From Microbacteriaceae bacterium PS02344 (GTDB taxonomy: Bacteria; Actinomycetota; Actinomycetes; Actinomycetales; Microbacteriaceae), in the NCBI GenBank assembly GCA_029959905.1, contig JASCNZ010000001.1:202305-266304 (forward strand): a stretch of 64,000 bases of DNA, written 5' to 3'. The notes under the pieces are model-generated. The model did no database searches. It was not told the DNA's origin and saw only the letters and a list, made by a program, of their open reading frames with translations. The stretch's first letter is position 1. The number at the start of each line of letters is the position of its first letter. The position numbers were made by a program, and so were the translations under genes. Of this stretch, positions 8,698 to 19,327 are shown piece by piece.

Positions 8698-11313
8698 ATG
8701 TCCGCGTCAGACACGTCGCAGAACCCGATTCCCGACAAGCCCGCACTCGAAGGCCTCGAAGCGAAGTGGGACACCGCCTGGGCGGAGCACGGCACCTACC
8801 TGTTCGACCGCCTGCGTGCCGCGCAGGCCGGACGCGAGGGCGTCTACTCGATCGACACGCCGCCGCCGACGGCATCCGGCAGCCTGCACATCGGTCACGT
8901 CTTCTCGTACACGCACACCGACGTCAAGGCGCGGTTCGAGCGCATGCGCGGCAAGACGGTCTTCTACCCGATGGGGTGGGACGACAACGGGCTCCCGACC
9001 GAGCGTCGGGTGCAGAACTACTACGGAGTCCGCTGCGACCCGTCGCTCCCCTACGAGGCCGACTTCACTCCCCCGTTCGAGGGCGGCGACAACAAGTCCA
9101 GCCGTGCGGCCGACCAGAAGCCCATCAGCCGCCGCAACTTCATCGAGCTCTGCGAGCGCCTCACCATCGAGGACGAGAAGCAGTTCGAGGCTCTGTTCCG
9201 TCAGCTCGGGCTGAGCGTCGACTGGACCCAGACCTACCGCACGATCTCCGACGACACGATCCGGCAGAGCCAGCTCGCCTTCCTGCGCAACCTCGAGCGC
9301 GGCGAGGCGTACCAGGCGCTGGCCCCGACGCTGTGGGACATCGACTTCCGGTCGGCCATCGCGCAGGCCGAGCTCGAGGACCGCGACCAGCAGGCCGCGT
9401 ACCACACCATCGAGTTCCCCTTCGCCGACGGGTCGGGGTCGATCGCCATCGACACCACCCGTCCCGAGCTGCTGCCCGCGTGCATCGCGATCGTGACGCA
9501 CCCCGAGGGTCCCCACAAGCACCTCATCGGCACGAAGGTGCGCACGCCGTTCTTCGGGGCCGAAATCGAGATCCACGGACACCACCTCGCGCAGCCCGAC
9601 AAGGGCACGGGAGCTGCGATGGTCTGCACCTTCGGCGACGTGACCGACATCATCTGGTGGCGCGAGCTGCGCACGACCGGCGGCGACTCGCTGCCGAACA
9701 TGACCACGATCGGCCTCGACGGCCGTTTCCTGCCGGAGGCCCCGTCGACGGTCGCCGATGGTGACGCCCGCGCCTGGTACGCCGCGGAGGTCGGCGGCAA
9801 GACCGTGTTCAGCGCCCGCAAGGCGATCGTCGAGAAGCTGCAGGAGACGGGCGACATGACCGCCGTCGGCAAGCCGTTCTCGCACGCCGTGAAGTTCTTC
9901 GAGAAGGGCGACCGGCCGCTCGAGATCGTGTCGACGCGTCAGTGGTACATCCGCAACGGTGCGCGCGACGGCGAGCTGCGCGAACAGCTCCTCGCGCACG
10001 GCGCCGAGCTGAACTGGCATCCGGACTTCATGCGCGTGCGCTACGAGAACTGGGTCGGCGGCCTCACCGGCGACTGGCTCGTCTCGCGCCAGCGCTTCTT
10101 CGGCGTGCCGATCCCGCTCTGGTACGGCCTCGACGAGAACGGCGAGCGCGACTACGACCGCGTCATCGTGCCCGATGTCGCGTCGCTGCCGATCGACCCG
10201 ACGACCGACGTGCCTCCGGGGTACACCGAGGAGCAGCGCGGAGCGGCCGGCGGCTTCGACGCCGAGGCCGACATCTTCGATACGTGGGCGACCTCGTCGC
10301 TCACCCCGCAGCTCGCCGGTGGCTGGCAGCGCGACGAGGAGCTGTGGAACCTCACCGCCCCCTTCGACCTGCGCCCCCAGGGCCAGGACATCATCCGCAC
10401 CTGGCTCTTCTCTACCATGCTGCGCTCGGTGCTGGAGGACGGCCGCTCCCCGTGGCGTCACGCCGCGATCAGCGGCTTCATCGTCGACCCCGACCGCAAG
10501 AAGATGTCCAAGTCGAAGGGCAACGTCGTCACGCCGGCCGACATCCTCGACACCCACGGGTCGGATGCCGTGCGCTACTGGTCGGCGTCGAGCCGCCTCG
10601 GGGCGGACGCCGCGTTCGATCCGCAGAACCCGACCCAGGTCAAGATCGGCCGGCGCCTGGCGATCAAGGTGCTCAATGCCGCGAAGTTCGTGCTGTCGTT
10701 CCCCGTGCCCGAAGGCGCACAGGTGACCCACGCGCTGGATGCCTCCATGCTCACCGCGCTCGACGGCGTCGTGTCCGAGGCGACCACGGCGTTCGAGAAC
10801 TACGATCAGGCCCGCGCGCTCGAGGCGACCGAGGCGTTCTTCTGGACTTTCTGCGACGACTACCTCGAACTCGTCAAGGAACGCGCCTACAACCAGAACG
10901 ACGTCGGACAGGCATCCGCCGCCCTGGCACTGCGCCTCGCCCTGTCGACTCTGCTCCGTCTGCTCGCGCCGGTGCTGTCATTCGCCACAGAGGAGGCGTG
11001 GTCGTGGTTCGAGGAGGGCTCGATCCACACGGCGGCCTGGCCGGAGCCGCGGGGCATCGACGGCGACACCGCGGTGCTCGCCGCAGCCAGCGAGGCGCTC
11101 ATCGGCATCCGCCGCGCGAAGACCGAGGCGAAGGCCTCGCAGAAGACGCCGGTGAGCCGTGCCGAGATCGCGGCACCGGCTGCGAAGCTCGATGCACTGC
11201 GCGCCGCCGCCGACGATCTGCGGGCCGTCGGGCGTATCGCCGACCTGTCGTTCGTCGAGGGCGAGCAGTTCGCCGTCTCCGCGATCGAGCTCGCTCCGGT
11301 AGAGGCGTCGTGA
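8698..11313 (+). CDS. valS: Valyl-tRNA synthetase
   Basis: A complete 871-residue class I synthetase that charges tRNA-Val and edits threonine. HIGH signature at residues 64-67 (GSLHIGHV). KMSKSKGN lies near residues 602-608. The WDDNGLPTERR segment follows the HIGH region, and an inserted editing domain lies between about 200 and 390. The start ATG at 8698 has AGGAGA upstream; the frame is open further 5' but without homology. The length and the KMSKSKGNVVTP form fit the shorter, archaeal-like ValS seen in several actinobacteria. The stop codon overlaps the next ATG by one base, so the two genes are coupled. Confidence 0.97.
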   Translation: MSASDTSQNPIPDKPALEGLEAKWDTAWAEHGTYLFDRLRAAQAGREGVYSIDTPPPTASGSLHIGHVFSYTHTDVKARFERMRGKTVFYPMGWDDNGLPTERRVQNYYGVRCDPSLPYEADFTPPFEGGDNKSSRAADQKPISRRNFIELCERLTIEDEKQFEALFRQLGLSVDWTQTYRTISDDTIRQSQLAFLRNLERGEAYQALAPTLWDIDFRSAIAQAELEDRDQQAAYHTIEFPFADGSGSIAIDTTRPELLPACIAIVTHPEGPHKHLIGTKVRTPFFGAEIEIHGHHLAQPDKGTGAAMVCTFGDVTDIIWWRELRTTGGDSLPNMTTIGLDGRFLPEAPSTVADGDARAWYAAEVGGKTVFSARKAIVEKLQETGDMTAVGKPFSHAVKFFEKGDRPLEIVSTRQWYIRNGARDGELREQLLAHGAELNWHPDFMRVRYENWVGGLTGDWLVSRQRFFGVPIPLWYGLDENGERDYDRVIVPDVASLPIDPTTDVPPGYTEEQRGAAGGFDAEADIFDTWATSSLTPQLAGGWQRDEELWNLTAPFDLRPQGQDIIRTWLFSTMLRSVLEDGRSPWRHAAISGFIVDPDRKKMSKSKGNVVTPADILDTHGSDAVRYWSASSRLGADAAFDPQNPTQVKIGRRLAIKVLNAAKFVLSFPVPEGAQVTHALDASMLTALDGVVSEATTAFENYDQARALEATEAFFWTFCDDYLELVKERAYNQNDVGQASAALALRLALSTLLRLLAPVLSFATEEAWSWFEEGSIHTAAWPEPRGIDGDTAVLAAASEALIGIRRAKTEAKASQKTPVSRAEIAAPAAKLDALRAAADDLRAVGRIADLSFVEGEQFAVSAIELAPVEAS

Positions 11314-11528
11314 TGCAGCTGGGCACGCGCTGGGCGACGGGAACCGAGGCCCCGGCGTCGGTTCCTGCGTCGCTTCGCCCGGCGATCGCCGAGGTGGAGG
11401 CGCGCGGACTCACCGGCCACTGGACCCTCACCTGGCTCGAGGGTCGCGCGATCGCTGAACTCGACGCCGGGTGGGAGGTCCTCCAGACGCGCACCGGCGA
11501 GGTCGTCGCCCGTCCGTTCGAGGACTGA
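11313..11528 (+). CDS. Small hypothetical protein coupled to valS
   Basis: A 71-residue protein starting in a TGATG overlap with the valS stop, then ending just before a strong terminator. It contains RPAIAEVEARGLTGHWTLTW and WEVLQTRTGEVVARPF. There is no signal peptide, membrane segment or cysteine motif. I do not recognise a named family. The coupling to valS suggests co-translation but gives no function. Confidence 0.7.
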   Translation: MQLGTRWATGTEAPASVPASLRPAIAEVEARGLTGHWTLTWLEGRAIAELDAGWEVLQTRTGEVVARPFED

Positions 11529-11537
11529 CAACGAAAA

Positions 11538-11578
11538 CGCAGGAGGCCCCGGCATCGTCGATGTCGGGGCCTCCTGCG
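11538..11578. terminator. Bidirectional terminator between valS operon and clpX
   Basis: A long hairpin with arms CGCAGGAGGCCCCG and CGGGGCCTCCTGCG lies between the convergent valS unit and clpX. AACGAAAA precedes it on the plus strand. It can serve both directions. Confidence 0.85.
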
Positions 11579-11590
11579 TAGAGAAGGAAC

Positions 11591-12859
<1,269 letters not shown>

Positions 12860-12961
12860 GCGCGTCCTCCTAGTGGGGGGATCAGAGATCGTCCTCCGAG
12901 CCTAACCTCTGCATCCGACACCGGGTCGCATTGGCGGCCGTCCGTGTCCGCCCGAACGTCG

Positions 12962-12999
12962 GGAGGGCCGACCCGCGCGGTGCGACGGGCCGACCCTCC
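12962..12999 (-). terminator. Putative terminator of the deoC operon
   Basis: On the minus strand GGAGGGTCGGCCCG pairs with CGGGTCGGCCCTCC through two G-U pairs across a 10-base loop, 16 bases after the last gene of the operon. There is no T-run, as is usual in high-GC genomes. Confidence 0.65.
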
Positions 13000-13014
13000 T
13001 GGCGGATGCGGAGA

Positions 13015-13866
13015 TCAGACCATGCTCTTGGTGTGCCACACGGTCTTGACCTCGGTGAACGCGGCGATGCGCTCGGGAGACGCGACGACGGCGCCGGGGG
13101 GCAGCACCCGCTTCAGCGTGTCAGCGGCGGCGATCTGCAGGTCCACCCAGTCGAGCGCTCCGGCGCCGGCGAGGTCGAGGGCGTTCACGTCCTGGTGGGA
13201 TGCGAGCCACGGAGCGATCTCGGCCGGCGAGCCGGTGAGCACGTTCACCACGCCACCGGGGACGTCGCTCGTGGCGAGCACCTCGGCGAGGCTGATGGCC
13301 GACAGCGGGTACCGCTCGCTGGACACGACCACGACCGCGTTACCCGCGACGAGCGCGGGTGCGACGACCGAGACGAGCCCCAGCAGCGACGAGTCCTGCG
13401 GCGCGATGATCGCGACGACGCCCGTGGGCTCGGGCACCGTGATGTTGAAGTACGGCCCCGCCACGGGGTTCGCGTTGCCTGCGACCTGCGCGTACTTGTC
13501 GCACCAGCCCGCGTACCAGACCCACAGGTCGATCGCCTCGTCGACCTGGGCCGCGGCGGCCCGGTCGGAGACGCCCTCCTGCGCCATGATCTCGTCGATG
13601 AACTGCGCACGGCGGCCCTCGAGCACCTCCGCGACACGGTAGAGCACCTGCCCTCGGTTGTAGGCGGTCGCGCCCGACCACCCCTTCACCGCGGCGCGAG
13701 CGGCGACGACGGCGTCCCGTGCGTCCTTGCGCGATGCCTTCGCGGCGTTCGCCAGGAACGCGCCCTTCGTCGAGACCACCTCGTAGGTGCGCCCTGACTC
13801 GCTCCGCGGGAACGCTCCGCCGATGGCGAGCTTGTAGGTCTTCGGCACGGTCAGACGCTTGCTCAT
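13015..13866 (-). CDS. Aldehyde-dehydrogenase-like protein lacking the catalytic half
   Basis: A 283-residue protein with only the N-terminal, cofactor-fold half of an aldehyde dehydrogenase. It begins KLAIGGAFPRSESGRTY and continues through GVVAIIAPQDSSLL and VAPALVAGNAVVVV to VNALDLAGAGALDWVDLQ. It ends at TEVKTVWHTKSMV, before where a GQxC catalytic cysteine block would be, so no catalytic cysteine is present. Its ATG overlaps the stop of the full-length dehydrogenase by four bases. The pair together resembles the two-domain ALDH16 family, in which the second domain is non-catalytic, here split into two genes (inference). It could be a structural partner of the upstream enzyme. Confidence 0.85.
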   Translation of the reverse strand: MSKRLTVPKTYKLAIGGAFPRSESGRTYEVVSTKGAFLANAAKASRKDARDAVVAARAAVKGWSGATAYNRGQVLYRVAEVLEGRRAQFIDEIMAQEGVSDRAAAAQVDEAIDLWVWYAGWCDKYAQVAGNANPVAGPYFNITVPEPTGVVAIIAPQDSSLLGLVSVVAPALVAGNAVVVVSSERYPLSAISLAEVLATSDVPGGVVNVLTGSPAEIAPWLASHQDVNALDLAGAGALDWVDLQIAAADTLKRVLPPGAVVASPERIAAFTEVKTVWHTKSMV

Positions 13867-15305
13867 GCTGACGCTCCCTTCAGGTAGGCGGTGAGACCCT
13901 GGCGGCCGCCCTCACGGCCGTATCCGGACTCCTTGTAACCGCCGAACGGGCTCGACGGGTCGAAGCGGTTGAACGTGTTCGCCCACACCACTCCGGCGCG
14001 CAGCCGGTCGGCCACGGCGAGGATGCGCGACCCCTTGTCGGACCAGATTCCCGCCGAGAGGCCGTAGGGGGTGTTGTTGGCCTTGGCGATCGCCTCGGCC
14101 GGCGTACGGAAGGTCAGGACCGACAGCACCGGCCCGAACACCTCGTCGCGGGCGATGCGGTGCGAGGCCTCGACGCCGGTGAAGATGGTCGGCGCGAACC
14201 AGAAGCCCTTCTCGGGGATCGCACACTCGGCGGTCCACCTCTCGGCCCCCTCGGCCTCGCCGATGTCGCTGAGCTCGCGGATGCGGGCCAGCTGCGCAGC
14301 CGAGTTGATGGCACCGATGTCGGTGTTCTTGTCGAGCGGGTCACCGAGGCGCAGCGTCGAGAGCCGCACCTTGAGCCGATCGATGACCTCGTCGTGGATC
14401 GACTCCTGCACGAGCAGCCGGCTGCCGGCGCAGCACACGTGCCCTTGGTTGAAGAAGATTCCGTTCACGATGCCCTCGACGGCCTGGTCGATGGGCGCGT
14501 CGTCGAACACGATGTTCGCGGCCTTGCCGCCGAGTTCGAGCGTCAGCTTCTTGTCGGTCCCCGCGACCGCTCGCGCGATGTCGCGGCCGACGCCCGTCGA
14601 CCCGGTGAAGGCGACCTTGTCGACGTCGGGGTGGCGGACGAGCGCGGCGCCGGTCGCACCGGCACCGGTGACGATGTTGACGACACCCGCCGGCAGATCG
14701 GCCTGCTGCAGGATCTCCGCGAAGATCAGCGCCGTGAGCGGCGTGGTCTCGGCGGGCTTCAGCACCACGGTATTGCCTGCGGCGAGAGCCGGGGCGACCT
14801 TCCACGCCAGCATGAGCAGCGGGAAGTTCCAAGGGATGACCTGCCCCGCGACGCCGAGCGCCTGCGGGTTCGCCCCGAGCCCCGCGTGGTCGAGCTTGTC
14901 GGCCCAGCCCGCGTAGTAGAAGAACCAGGCGGCGACCAGAGGCACGTCGACGTCACGACTCTCCTTGATCGGCTTGCCGTTGTCGAGGCTCTCGGCGACC
15001 GCGAGCTCGCGGGCGCGCTCCTGCACGAGGCGCGCGATGCGGAAGAGGTACTTCCCGCGATCGCGACCGCTCATACGCGACCAGGTCTTCTCGTAAGCCC
15101 GTCGCGCGGCGGCGACGGCACGGTCGACATCCGCGTCGGAGGCGGTCGCGATCTCGGCGATGCGCTGCTCGGTGGCCGGCGAGATGGTCGTGAAGCCGTC
15201 ACCCGATCCATCGACGAACTGCCCGTCGATGAACAGGCCGTAGCTGTCCCTGAGGTTCAGCAGCGCCGTGGACTCCGGCGCGGGGGCGTATTCCAGAAAT
15301 GACAT
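13863..15305 (-). CDS. NAD-dependent aldehyde dehydrogenase, deoxyribose operon
   Basis: A 480-residue enzyme of the ALDH superfamily. The general base is in LELGGKAANIV, the catalytic cysteine in NQGHVCCAGSRL, and the C-terminal family motif is PFGGYKESGYGREGG. It lies 13 bases after deoC, so acetaldehyde released from deoxyribose-5-phosphate is the likely substrate. The start MSFLEYAPAPE at 15305 is chosen because the longer frame reaches back into deoC. It overlaps the half-size aldehyde dehydrogenase gene downstream by four bases. Confidence 0.93.
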   Translation of the reverse strand: MSFLEYAPAPESTALLNLRDSYGLFIDGQFVDGSGDGFTTISPATEQRIAEIATASDADVDRAVAAARRAYEKTWSRMSGRDRGKYLFRIARLVQERARELAVAESLDNGKPIKESRDVDVPLVAAWFFYYAGWADKLDHAGLGANPQALGVAGQVIPWNFPLLMLAWKVAPALAAGNTVVLKPAETTPLTALIFAEILQQADLPAGVVNIVTGAGATGAALVRHPDVDKVAFTGSTGVGRDIARAVAGTDKKLTLELGGKAANIVFDDAPIDQAVEGIVNGIFFNQGHVCCAGSRLLVQESIHDEVIDRLKVRLSTLRLGDPLDKNTDIGAINSAAQLARIRELSDIGEAEGAERWTAECAIPEKGFWFAPTIFTGVEASHRIARDEVFGPVLSVLTFRTPAEAIAKANNTPYGLSAGIWSDKGSRILAVADRLRAGVVWANTFNRFDPSSPFGGYKESGYGREGGRQGLTAYLKGASA

Positions 15306-15318
15306 GTGCGTTTTCCCG

Positions 15319-16320
15319 TCAGTCGATCGTGACGTAGTCGGAGCCGGAGTAGTGGCCGGTGGTGAGCTTCTGCCGCTGCAGGAGCACGTCGTTGAGCAGG
15401 CTCGAGGCACCGAAGCGGAACAGGTGGGGCTGAAGCCACTCCTCCCCCACCGTCTCGGCGACGGTCACGAGGTACTTGATGGCGTCCTTCGAGGAGCGGA
15501 TGCCGCCGGCGGGCTTCACACCGATGCGCTGACCGGTGCCGCGGTGCCAGTCACGCACGGTCTCGAGCATGAGCAGCGTCGTCGGCAGGGTGGCCGCGGG
15601 CTGCACCTTTCCGGTCGACGTCTTGATGAAGTCGCCGCCCGCCAGGATGCCGAGCCATGACGCGCGCTTGATGTTGTCGTAGGTGTTGAGCTCGCCGGTC
15701 TCGAGGATCACCTTGAGCGAGGCGTAGCTCCCGTCCTCGCGGCGGCACGCCTCCTTGACCTGGGCGATCTGGTCGAAGACGAGGCCGTATCGTCCCGACA
15801 GGAAGGCCCCGCGGTCGATGACCATGTCGATCTCGTCCGCACCCGCGGCGACCGCCTCCGCGGTGTCGGCGAGCTTGATCGCGAGCGACGAGCGACCGCT
15901 GGGGAAGGCCGTCGCCACCGCGGCGACCGAGATCAGCCCGTCGTCGGGGTCGCCGTGCTGAGCGCCCAGCGCGTCGACGGCATCCGCGACCATGTCGCCG
16001 TACACGCAGACGGCGGCGACCTTCGGGGTGCTCGGGTCGGCGGCATCGGGGTTCTTCGCCTTCGCGACCAGGGAGCGCACCTTGCCAGGGGTGTCGGCGC
16101 CCTCCAGCGTCGTCAGGTCGATCAGACGGATGATCGTGTCGAGAGCCCAGGCCTTCGACGTGGTCTTGATAGACCGCGTGCCCAACCCGGCGGCGCGCTG
16201 TTCGAGCCCGACGGCGTCCACGCCCGGCAGTCCGTGCAGGAAGCGGCGGAGCGTCGCGTCGTCGGGGTCTCCGCCGAGCACGTCCACCGCCGTCCGGCGT
16301 GCGAGTTCCTTGGTCGTCAT
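15319..16320 (-). CDS. deoC: Deoxyribose-phosphate aldolase
   Basis: A 333-residue class I aldolase that splits 2-deoxyribose-5-phosphate into glyceraldehyde-3-phosphate and acetaldehyde. The Schiff-base lysine is in DFIKTSTGK, and the second catalytic lysine lies in GVKPAGGIR. Its length matches the long form of the family (like the human enzyme) rather than the roughly 250-residue E. coli type. The ATG overlaps the stop of the regulator by four bases. It links deoxynucleoside salvage to the triose enzymes encoded further along the window. Confidence 0.97.
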   Translation of the reverse strand: MTTKELARRTAVDVLGGDPDDATLRRFLHGLPGVDAVGLEQRAAGLGTRSIKTTSKAWALDTIIRLIDLTTLEGADTPGKVRSLVAKAKNPDAADPSTPKVAAVCVYGDMVADAVDALGAQHGDPDDGLISVAAVATAFPSGRSSLAIKLADTAEAVAAGADEIDMVIDRGAFLSGRYGLVFDQIAQVKEACRREDGSYASLKVILETGELNTYDNIKRASWLGILAGGDFIKTSTGKVQPAATLPTTLLMLETVRDWHRGTGQRIGVKPAGGIRSSKDAIKYLVTVAETVGEEWLQPHLFRFGASSLLNDVLLQRQKLTTGHYSGSDYVTID

Positions 16321-17252
16321 CGTTCCTCCAACAATGCTCGTGCTGTGGTCTCATCGGTCACCACGACCCCGCAGAGGCCGTTGGCCACCACGGTGCGGGC
16401 GACATCGTGCTTGGCGACGCCGGCGGTGACGAAGATCGCGCGCGGGGCGCCGCGCAGTCGGTCGAGGGCGACCCCGACCGTGCGCTCGTCGAGCTGAGCG
16501 TCGACGATGTTCCCCTCGGCGTCGACGTAGCGGCCGAGCACATCGCCGACCGCGCCTCGGCGGGCGAGCTCCTCGACGTCGGCGGCACTCAGATAGCCGT
16601 TCTCGACGTGGGCGGACGTGGCGTCGCAGGGGCCGGCGGTGAACAGGAATGCCTGCGCATCGGCCGCCTGCTCGAGAACGGCCGCCACGGTGCGATCCGC
16701 CTCGATCGCGCGCTTCGTCTCGACGCGTTCGAGGATCGCCGGGCTCGGCAGGAGCGACACCTGACCGTTGCCACGCTGGGCGATGGTCACGGCGAGGCCG
16801 GCGGCGCCCCCGGAGCGCCGGTTCAGGCTCACGCCGCCGTTGAGCTGCACGACCGAGACGCCGTGCGCCCAGTCCACGGGCAGCGCCTCGGCGACCGCGC
16901 GGAGCGTACGGCCCCAGCTCACGCCGAGCGTGCGCGGAACCGGGCGGAGCGCGGCGAGGAAGTCGGCGGCGGCCTGCGCCACGCGCTCGAGGGTGCCGTC
17001 ATCGCCGTCCGGCGAGGGCACCACGACCGCGTCGGAGAGCCCGAAGCGCTCGACGAGCTCGCGCTCGAGGCCGAGGCGTCGCGCCCGCGGATGCACGATC
17101 TCGATGCGGACGATGCCGCGTTCGCGCGCCTGAGTGAGCAGCCGCCCGACCTTCCAGCGTGAGACTTTGAGGAGGCCGCCGATCTCGTCCTGCGTCTTAT
17201 CCTCGTCGTAGTACAGCTCGGCGACCCGGACCATCAGCAGTTCGTCTTCCAC
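16317..17252 (-). CDS. SorC/DeoR-type sugar-binding transcriptional regulator
   Basis: A 311-residue regulator with an N-terminal helix-turn-helix (TQDEIGGLLKVSRWKVGRLL, residues about 19-38) and a C-terminal sugar-phosphate-binding domain of the SorC type. It is the first gene of the deoC operon and starts at a GTG behind GGAGAGGAGG. By position it should sense deoxyribose-5-phosphate or a related effector and control its own operon. The 152 bases upstream presumably hold promoter and operator; I could not fix a motif there. Confidence 0.9.
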   Translation of the reverse strand: MEDELLMVRVAELYYDEDKTQDEIGGLLKVSRWKVGRLLTQARERGIVRIEIVHPRARRLGLERELVERFGLSDAVVVPSPDGDDGTLERVAQAAADFLAALRPVPRTLGVSWGRTLRAVAEALPVDWAHGVSVVQLNGGVSLNRRSGGAAGLAVTIAQRGNGQVSLLPSPAILERVETKRAIEADRTVAAVLEQAADAQAFLFTAGPCDATSAHVENGYLSAADVEELARRGAVGDVLGRYVDAEGNIVDAQLDERTVGVALDRLRGAPRAIFVTAGVAKHDVARTVVANGLCGVVVTDETTARALLEER

Positions 17253-17360
17253 GGCATCCTCCTCTCCTCACTCAGGGTACGCGGCTAGCCTCTTCGGTGC
17301 ACGCGGATGCTCATATGAGCAGTTTCTCGCAGGTCGCCGCGCATCTGACGGGAACGACGA

Positions 17361-17390
17361 CGGGGCGCCGGTCCGTAGACCGACGCCCCG
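17361..17390 (-). terminator. Putative terminator of clpP1-clpP2
   Basis: A hairpin of CGGGGCG-CGGTC and GACCG-CGCCCCG arms lies 14 bases after the clpP2 stop. Confidence 0.65.
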
Positions 17391-17404
17391 TTCGAATCGA
17401 ATGC

Positions 17405-18046
17405 TCAGGCGCGCTTGCGCGTGGTGAGCACCTGGTCGACGATGCCGTACTCCAGAGCCTGGGTGGCCGAGAGGATGTTGTCGCGATCGATGTCGCGGTT
17501 CACCTCTTCGACCGACTTCTTGGTGTGACCGGCGAGGGTCTGCTCGAGCCAGGTGCGCATGCGGAGGATCTCCGCCGCCTGGATCTCGATGTCCGACGCC
17601 TGACCGTGACCGGCCTCGCCCATCGCGGGCTGGTGGATCAACACGCGAGCGTTCGGCAGCGCCAGACGCTTCCCGGGCGCGCCGGCCGCCAGCAGCACCG
17701 CCGCAGCGGAGGCCGCCTGGCCGAGCACGACGGTCTGGATCTGCGGCGCGACGTACTGCATCGTGTCGTAGATCGCCGTCATCGCGGTGAACGATCCACC
17801 GGGCGAGTTGATGTACATGGTGATGTCGCGCTCGGAGTCCTGGCTCTCGAGAACCAGCAGCTGAGCCATGACGTCGTCGGCCGACGCGTCGTCGACCTGC
17901 ACGCCGAGGAAGATGACGCGGTCCTCGAACAGCTTGTTGTACGGGTCCTGGCGCTTGAATCCGTAGGCCGTGCGCTCTTCGAACTGCGGGAGCACGTAGC
18001 GACTGGAGGGCAGGTTTCCGGCGGACTGGAACGTGGGTGTGTACAT
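17405..18046 (-). CDS. clpP2: ATP-dependent Clp protease proteolytic subunit ClpP2
   Basis: A 213-residue serine peptidase subunit of the ClpP1P2 double ring. The catalytic serine lies in LGQAASAAAVLL, the histidine in VLIHQPA and the aspartate near DIDRDN. The INSPGGS oligomer loop is also present. The ATG at 18046 is preceded by GAGGAG at ideal spacing. A GTG at 18070 overlapping the clpP1 stop would add 8 residues and is less likely. Second gene of a clpP1-clpP2 operon; actinobacteria normally need both subunits for activity. Confidence 0.95.
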   Translation of the reverse strand: MYTPTFQSAGNLPSSRYVLPQFEERTAYGFKRQDPYNKLFEDRVIFLGVQVDDASADDVMAQLLVLESQDSERDITMYINSPGGSFTAMTAIYDTMQYVAPQIQTVVLGQAASAAAVLLAAGAPGKRLALPNARVLIHQPAMGEAGHGQASDIEIQAAEILRMRTWLEQTLAGHTKKSVEEVNRDIDRDNILSATQALEYGIVDQVLTTRKRA

Positions 18047-18066
18047 GCGTTGTCTCCTCGAATCCG

Positions 18067-18657
18067 TCACTCGGCGCCCGTGCCGCCGCCACCGGTCACA
18101 TCGGTGGCGTGCTCGCGGATGTGGTCGACGAAGCCGTACTCGAGCGCCTCCTCGGCGGTGAACCAGCGGTCGCGGTCGCCGTCGGCGTTGATCTGCTCGA
18201 CGCTCTTGCCCGTCTGGCCGGCGGTGATCTCGGCGAGACGGCTCTTCATCGACAGGATCAGCTGAGCCTGCGTCTGGATGTCGCTCGCGGTTCCGCCGAA
18301 GCCACCGTGCGGCTGGTGGAGCAGCACACGCGCGTTCGGGGTGATGTAGCGCTTGCCCTTGGTACCACTCGTGAGGAGCAGCTGACCCATCGAGGCGGCC
18401 ATGCCGATGCCGACCGTCACGATGTCGTTCGGAACGAACTGCATCGTGTCGTAGATCGCCATTCCTGCGGTGATCGAGCCACCGGGCGAGTTGATGTAGA
18501 GGTAGATGTCCTTATCCGAGTCCTCTGCGGCGAGAAGAAGGATCTTCGCGCAGATCTCGTTGGCGTTCTCGTCACGCACCTCCGAGCCCAGCCAGATGAT
18601 GCGATCTCTGAGCAGCCTGTCGAAGACGCTCGTCGCGACAAGGGGTTCTGCAGCCAT
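18067..18657 (-). CDS. clpP1: ATP-dependent Clp protease proteolytic subunit ClpP1
   Basis: A 196-residue ClpP subunit with all three catalytic parts: serine in [11 protein letters not shown], histidine in LLHQPHGG and aspartate near [19 protein letters not shown] matches the family substrate-binding strand. It is the promoter-proximal gene of the clpP1-clpP2 pair. The ClgR regulator usually controls these genes in actinobacteria, but I did not find a convincing ClgR site in the 81 bases upstream. Confidence 0.96.
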   Translation of the reverse strand: MAAEPLVATSVFDRLLRDRIIWLGSEVRDENANEICAKILLLAAEDSDKDIYLYINSPGGSITAGMAIYDTMQFVPNDIVTVGIGMAASMGQLLLTSGTKGKRYITPNARVLLHQPHGGFGGTASDIQTQAQLILSMKSRLAEITAGQTGKSVEQINADGDRDRWFTAEEALEYGFVDHIREHATDVTGGGGTGAE

Positions 18658-18738
18658 GTCAGCTCCTGTTTCCGTGTTTCGGTGATTCGAATCTACCGGC
18701 GCGGACGGAGCCCTCCGCCCGTGTTCGCCGTCGGCATA

Positions 18739-19233
18739 TCAGGTGTCGCGGCCGGCGATCTCGAGCGCGTAGGCCGTCATCGAGCGGTGATAGCGCGGCA
18801 GGTGCGGCACGAGGGCGAGCAGCGCGACGGACAAGCCGGCCGCGGGCCGCCCGGCACTGGCCAGCACGAGAGCGCGCACGGTGGCGATGGCGTCACCGTA
18901 GCGGCCGTCCGGCGCTCGATCCTGCTCATCGTCCAGCACTTCGAGCGCCGCGGAGTATTCCCCGAGATTGCGGAGCGAGCTCGCCAGCTGCACGACGCAC
19001 TGCGGACGGTGCTCGTCGTCGAGGCCGAGCGCGAGAGCGCGCCGGTACAGGGCGACCGCTTCCGCCGGGCGGCCTGCGGAGTCGCGGGCACCCGCGCGCT
19101 CGAACTCCGCGCGTCCGTCGTCCACCCCCCGCTCGGCGGCCAGCGCGTCGATGCGCGCGATGGTCTCCGCGCCGACCTCCTCGCCGGAGGCGTCAGCCCA
19201 GACCTCGTCGACGCGTTCTTCCCAGCTCTTCAT
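18739..19233 (-). CDS. Tetratricopeptide-repeat-like protein
   Basis: A 164-residue helical protein. The middle reads AEFERAGARDSAGRPAEAVA and continues with ALYRRALALGL and SLRNLGEYSAALEVLD, typical of tandem TPR helices. There is no signal peptide or membrane segment, so it is probably cytoplasmic and protein-binding. The start MKSWEERVDEVW at 19233 has AAGGA upstream; a longer frame exists but extends into the tig terminator. It lies between tig and clpP1. Specific function unknown. Confidence 0.8.
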   Translation of the reverse strand: MKSWEERVDEVWADASGEEVGAETIARIDALAAERGVDDGRAEFERAGARDSAGRPAEAVALYRRALALGLDDEHRPQCVVQLASSLRNLGEYSAALEVLDDEQDRAPDGRYGDAIATVRALVLASAGRPAAGLSVALLALVPHLPRYHRSMTAYALEIAGRDT

Positions 19234-19259
19234 GCCCCGTCCTTCCCTCGATACGAAAA

Positions 19260-19285
19260 GGGGCGGATGCCGCAGCATCCGCCCC
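19260..19285 (-). terminator. Terminator of tig
   Basis: A perfect 11-bp stem (GGGGCGGATGC with GCATCCGCCCC, 4-base loop), followed on the minus strand by TTTT, lies 42 bases after the tig stop. Confidence 0.88.
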
Positions 19286-19327
19286 TCCGTGCGATCACGT
19301 GCTGACCGCGATGATCACTCGGCGCGA

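Noticed and set aside
18661..18738. Possible ClgR site upstream of clpP1
   Set aside because: A GGCGAACAC-like word is present but does not form a convincing palindrome, so no operator was called.
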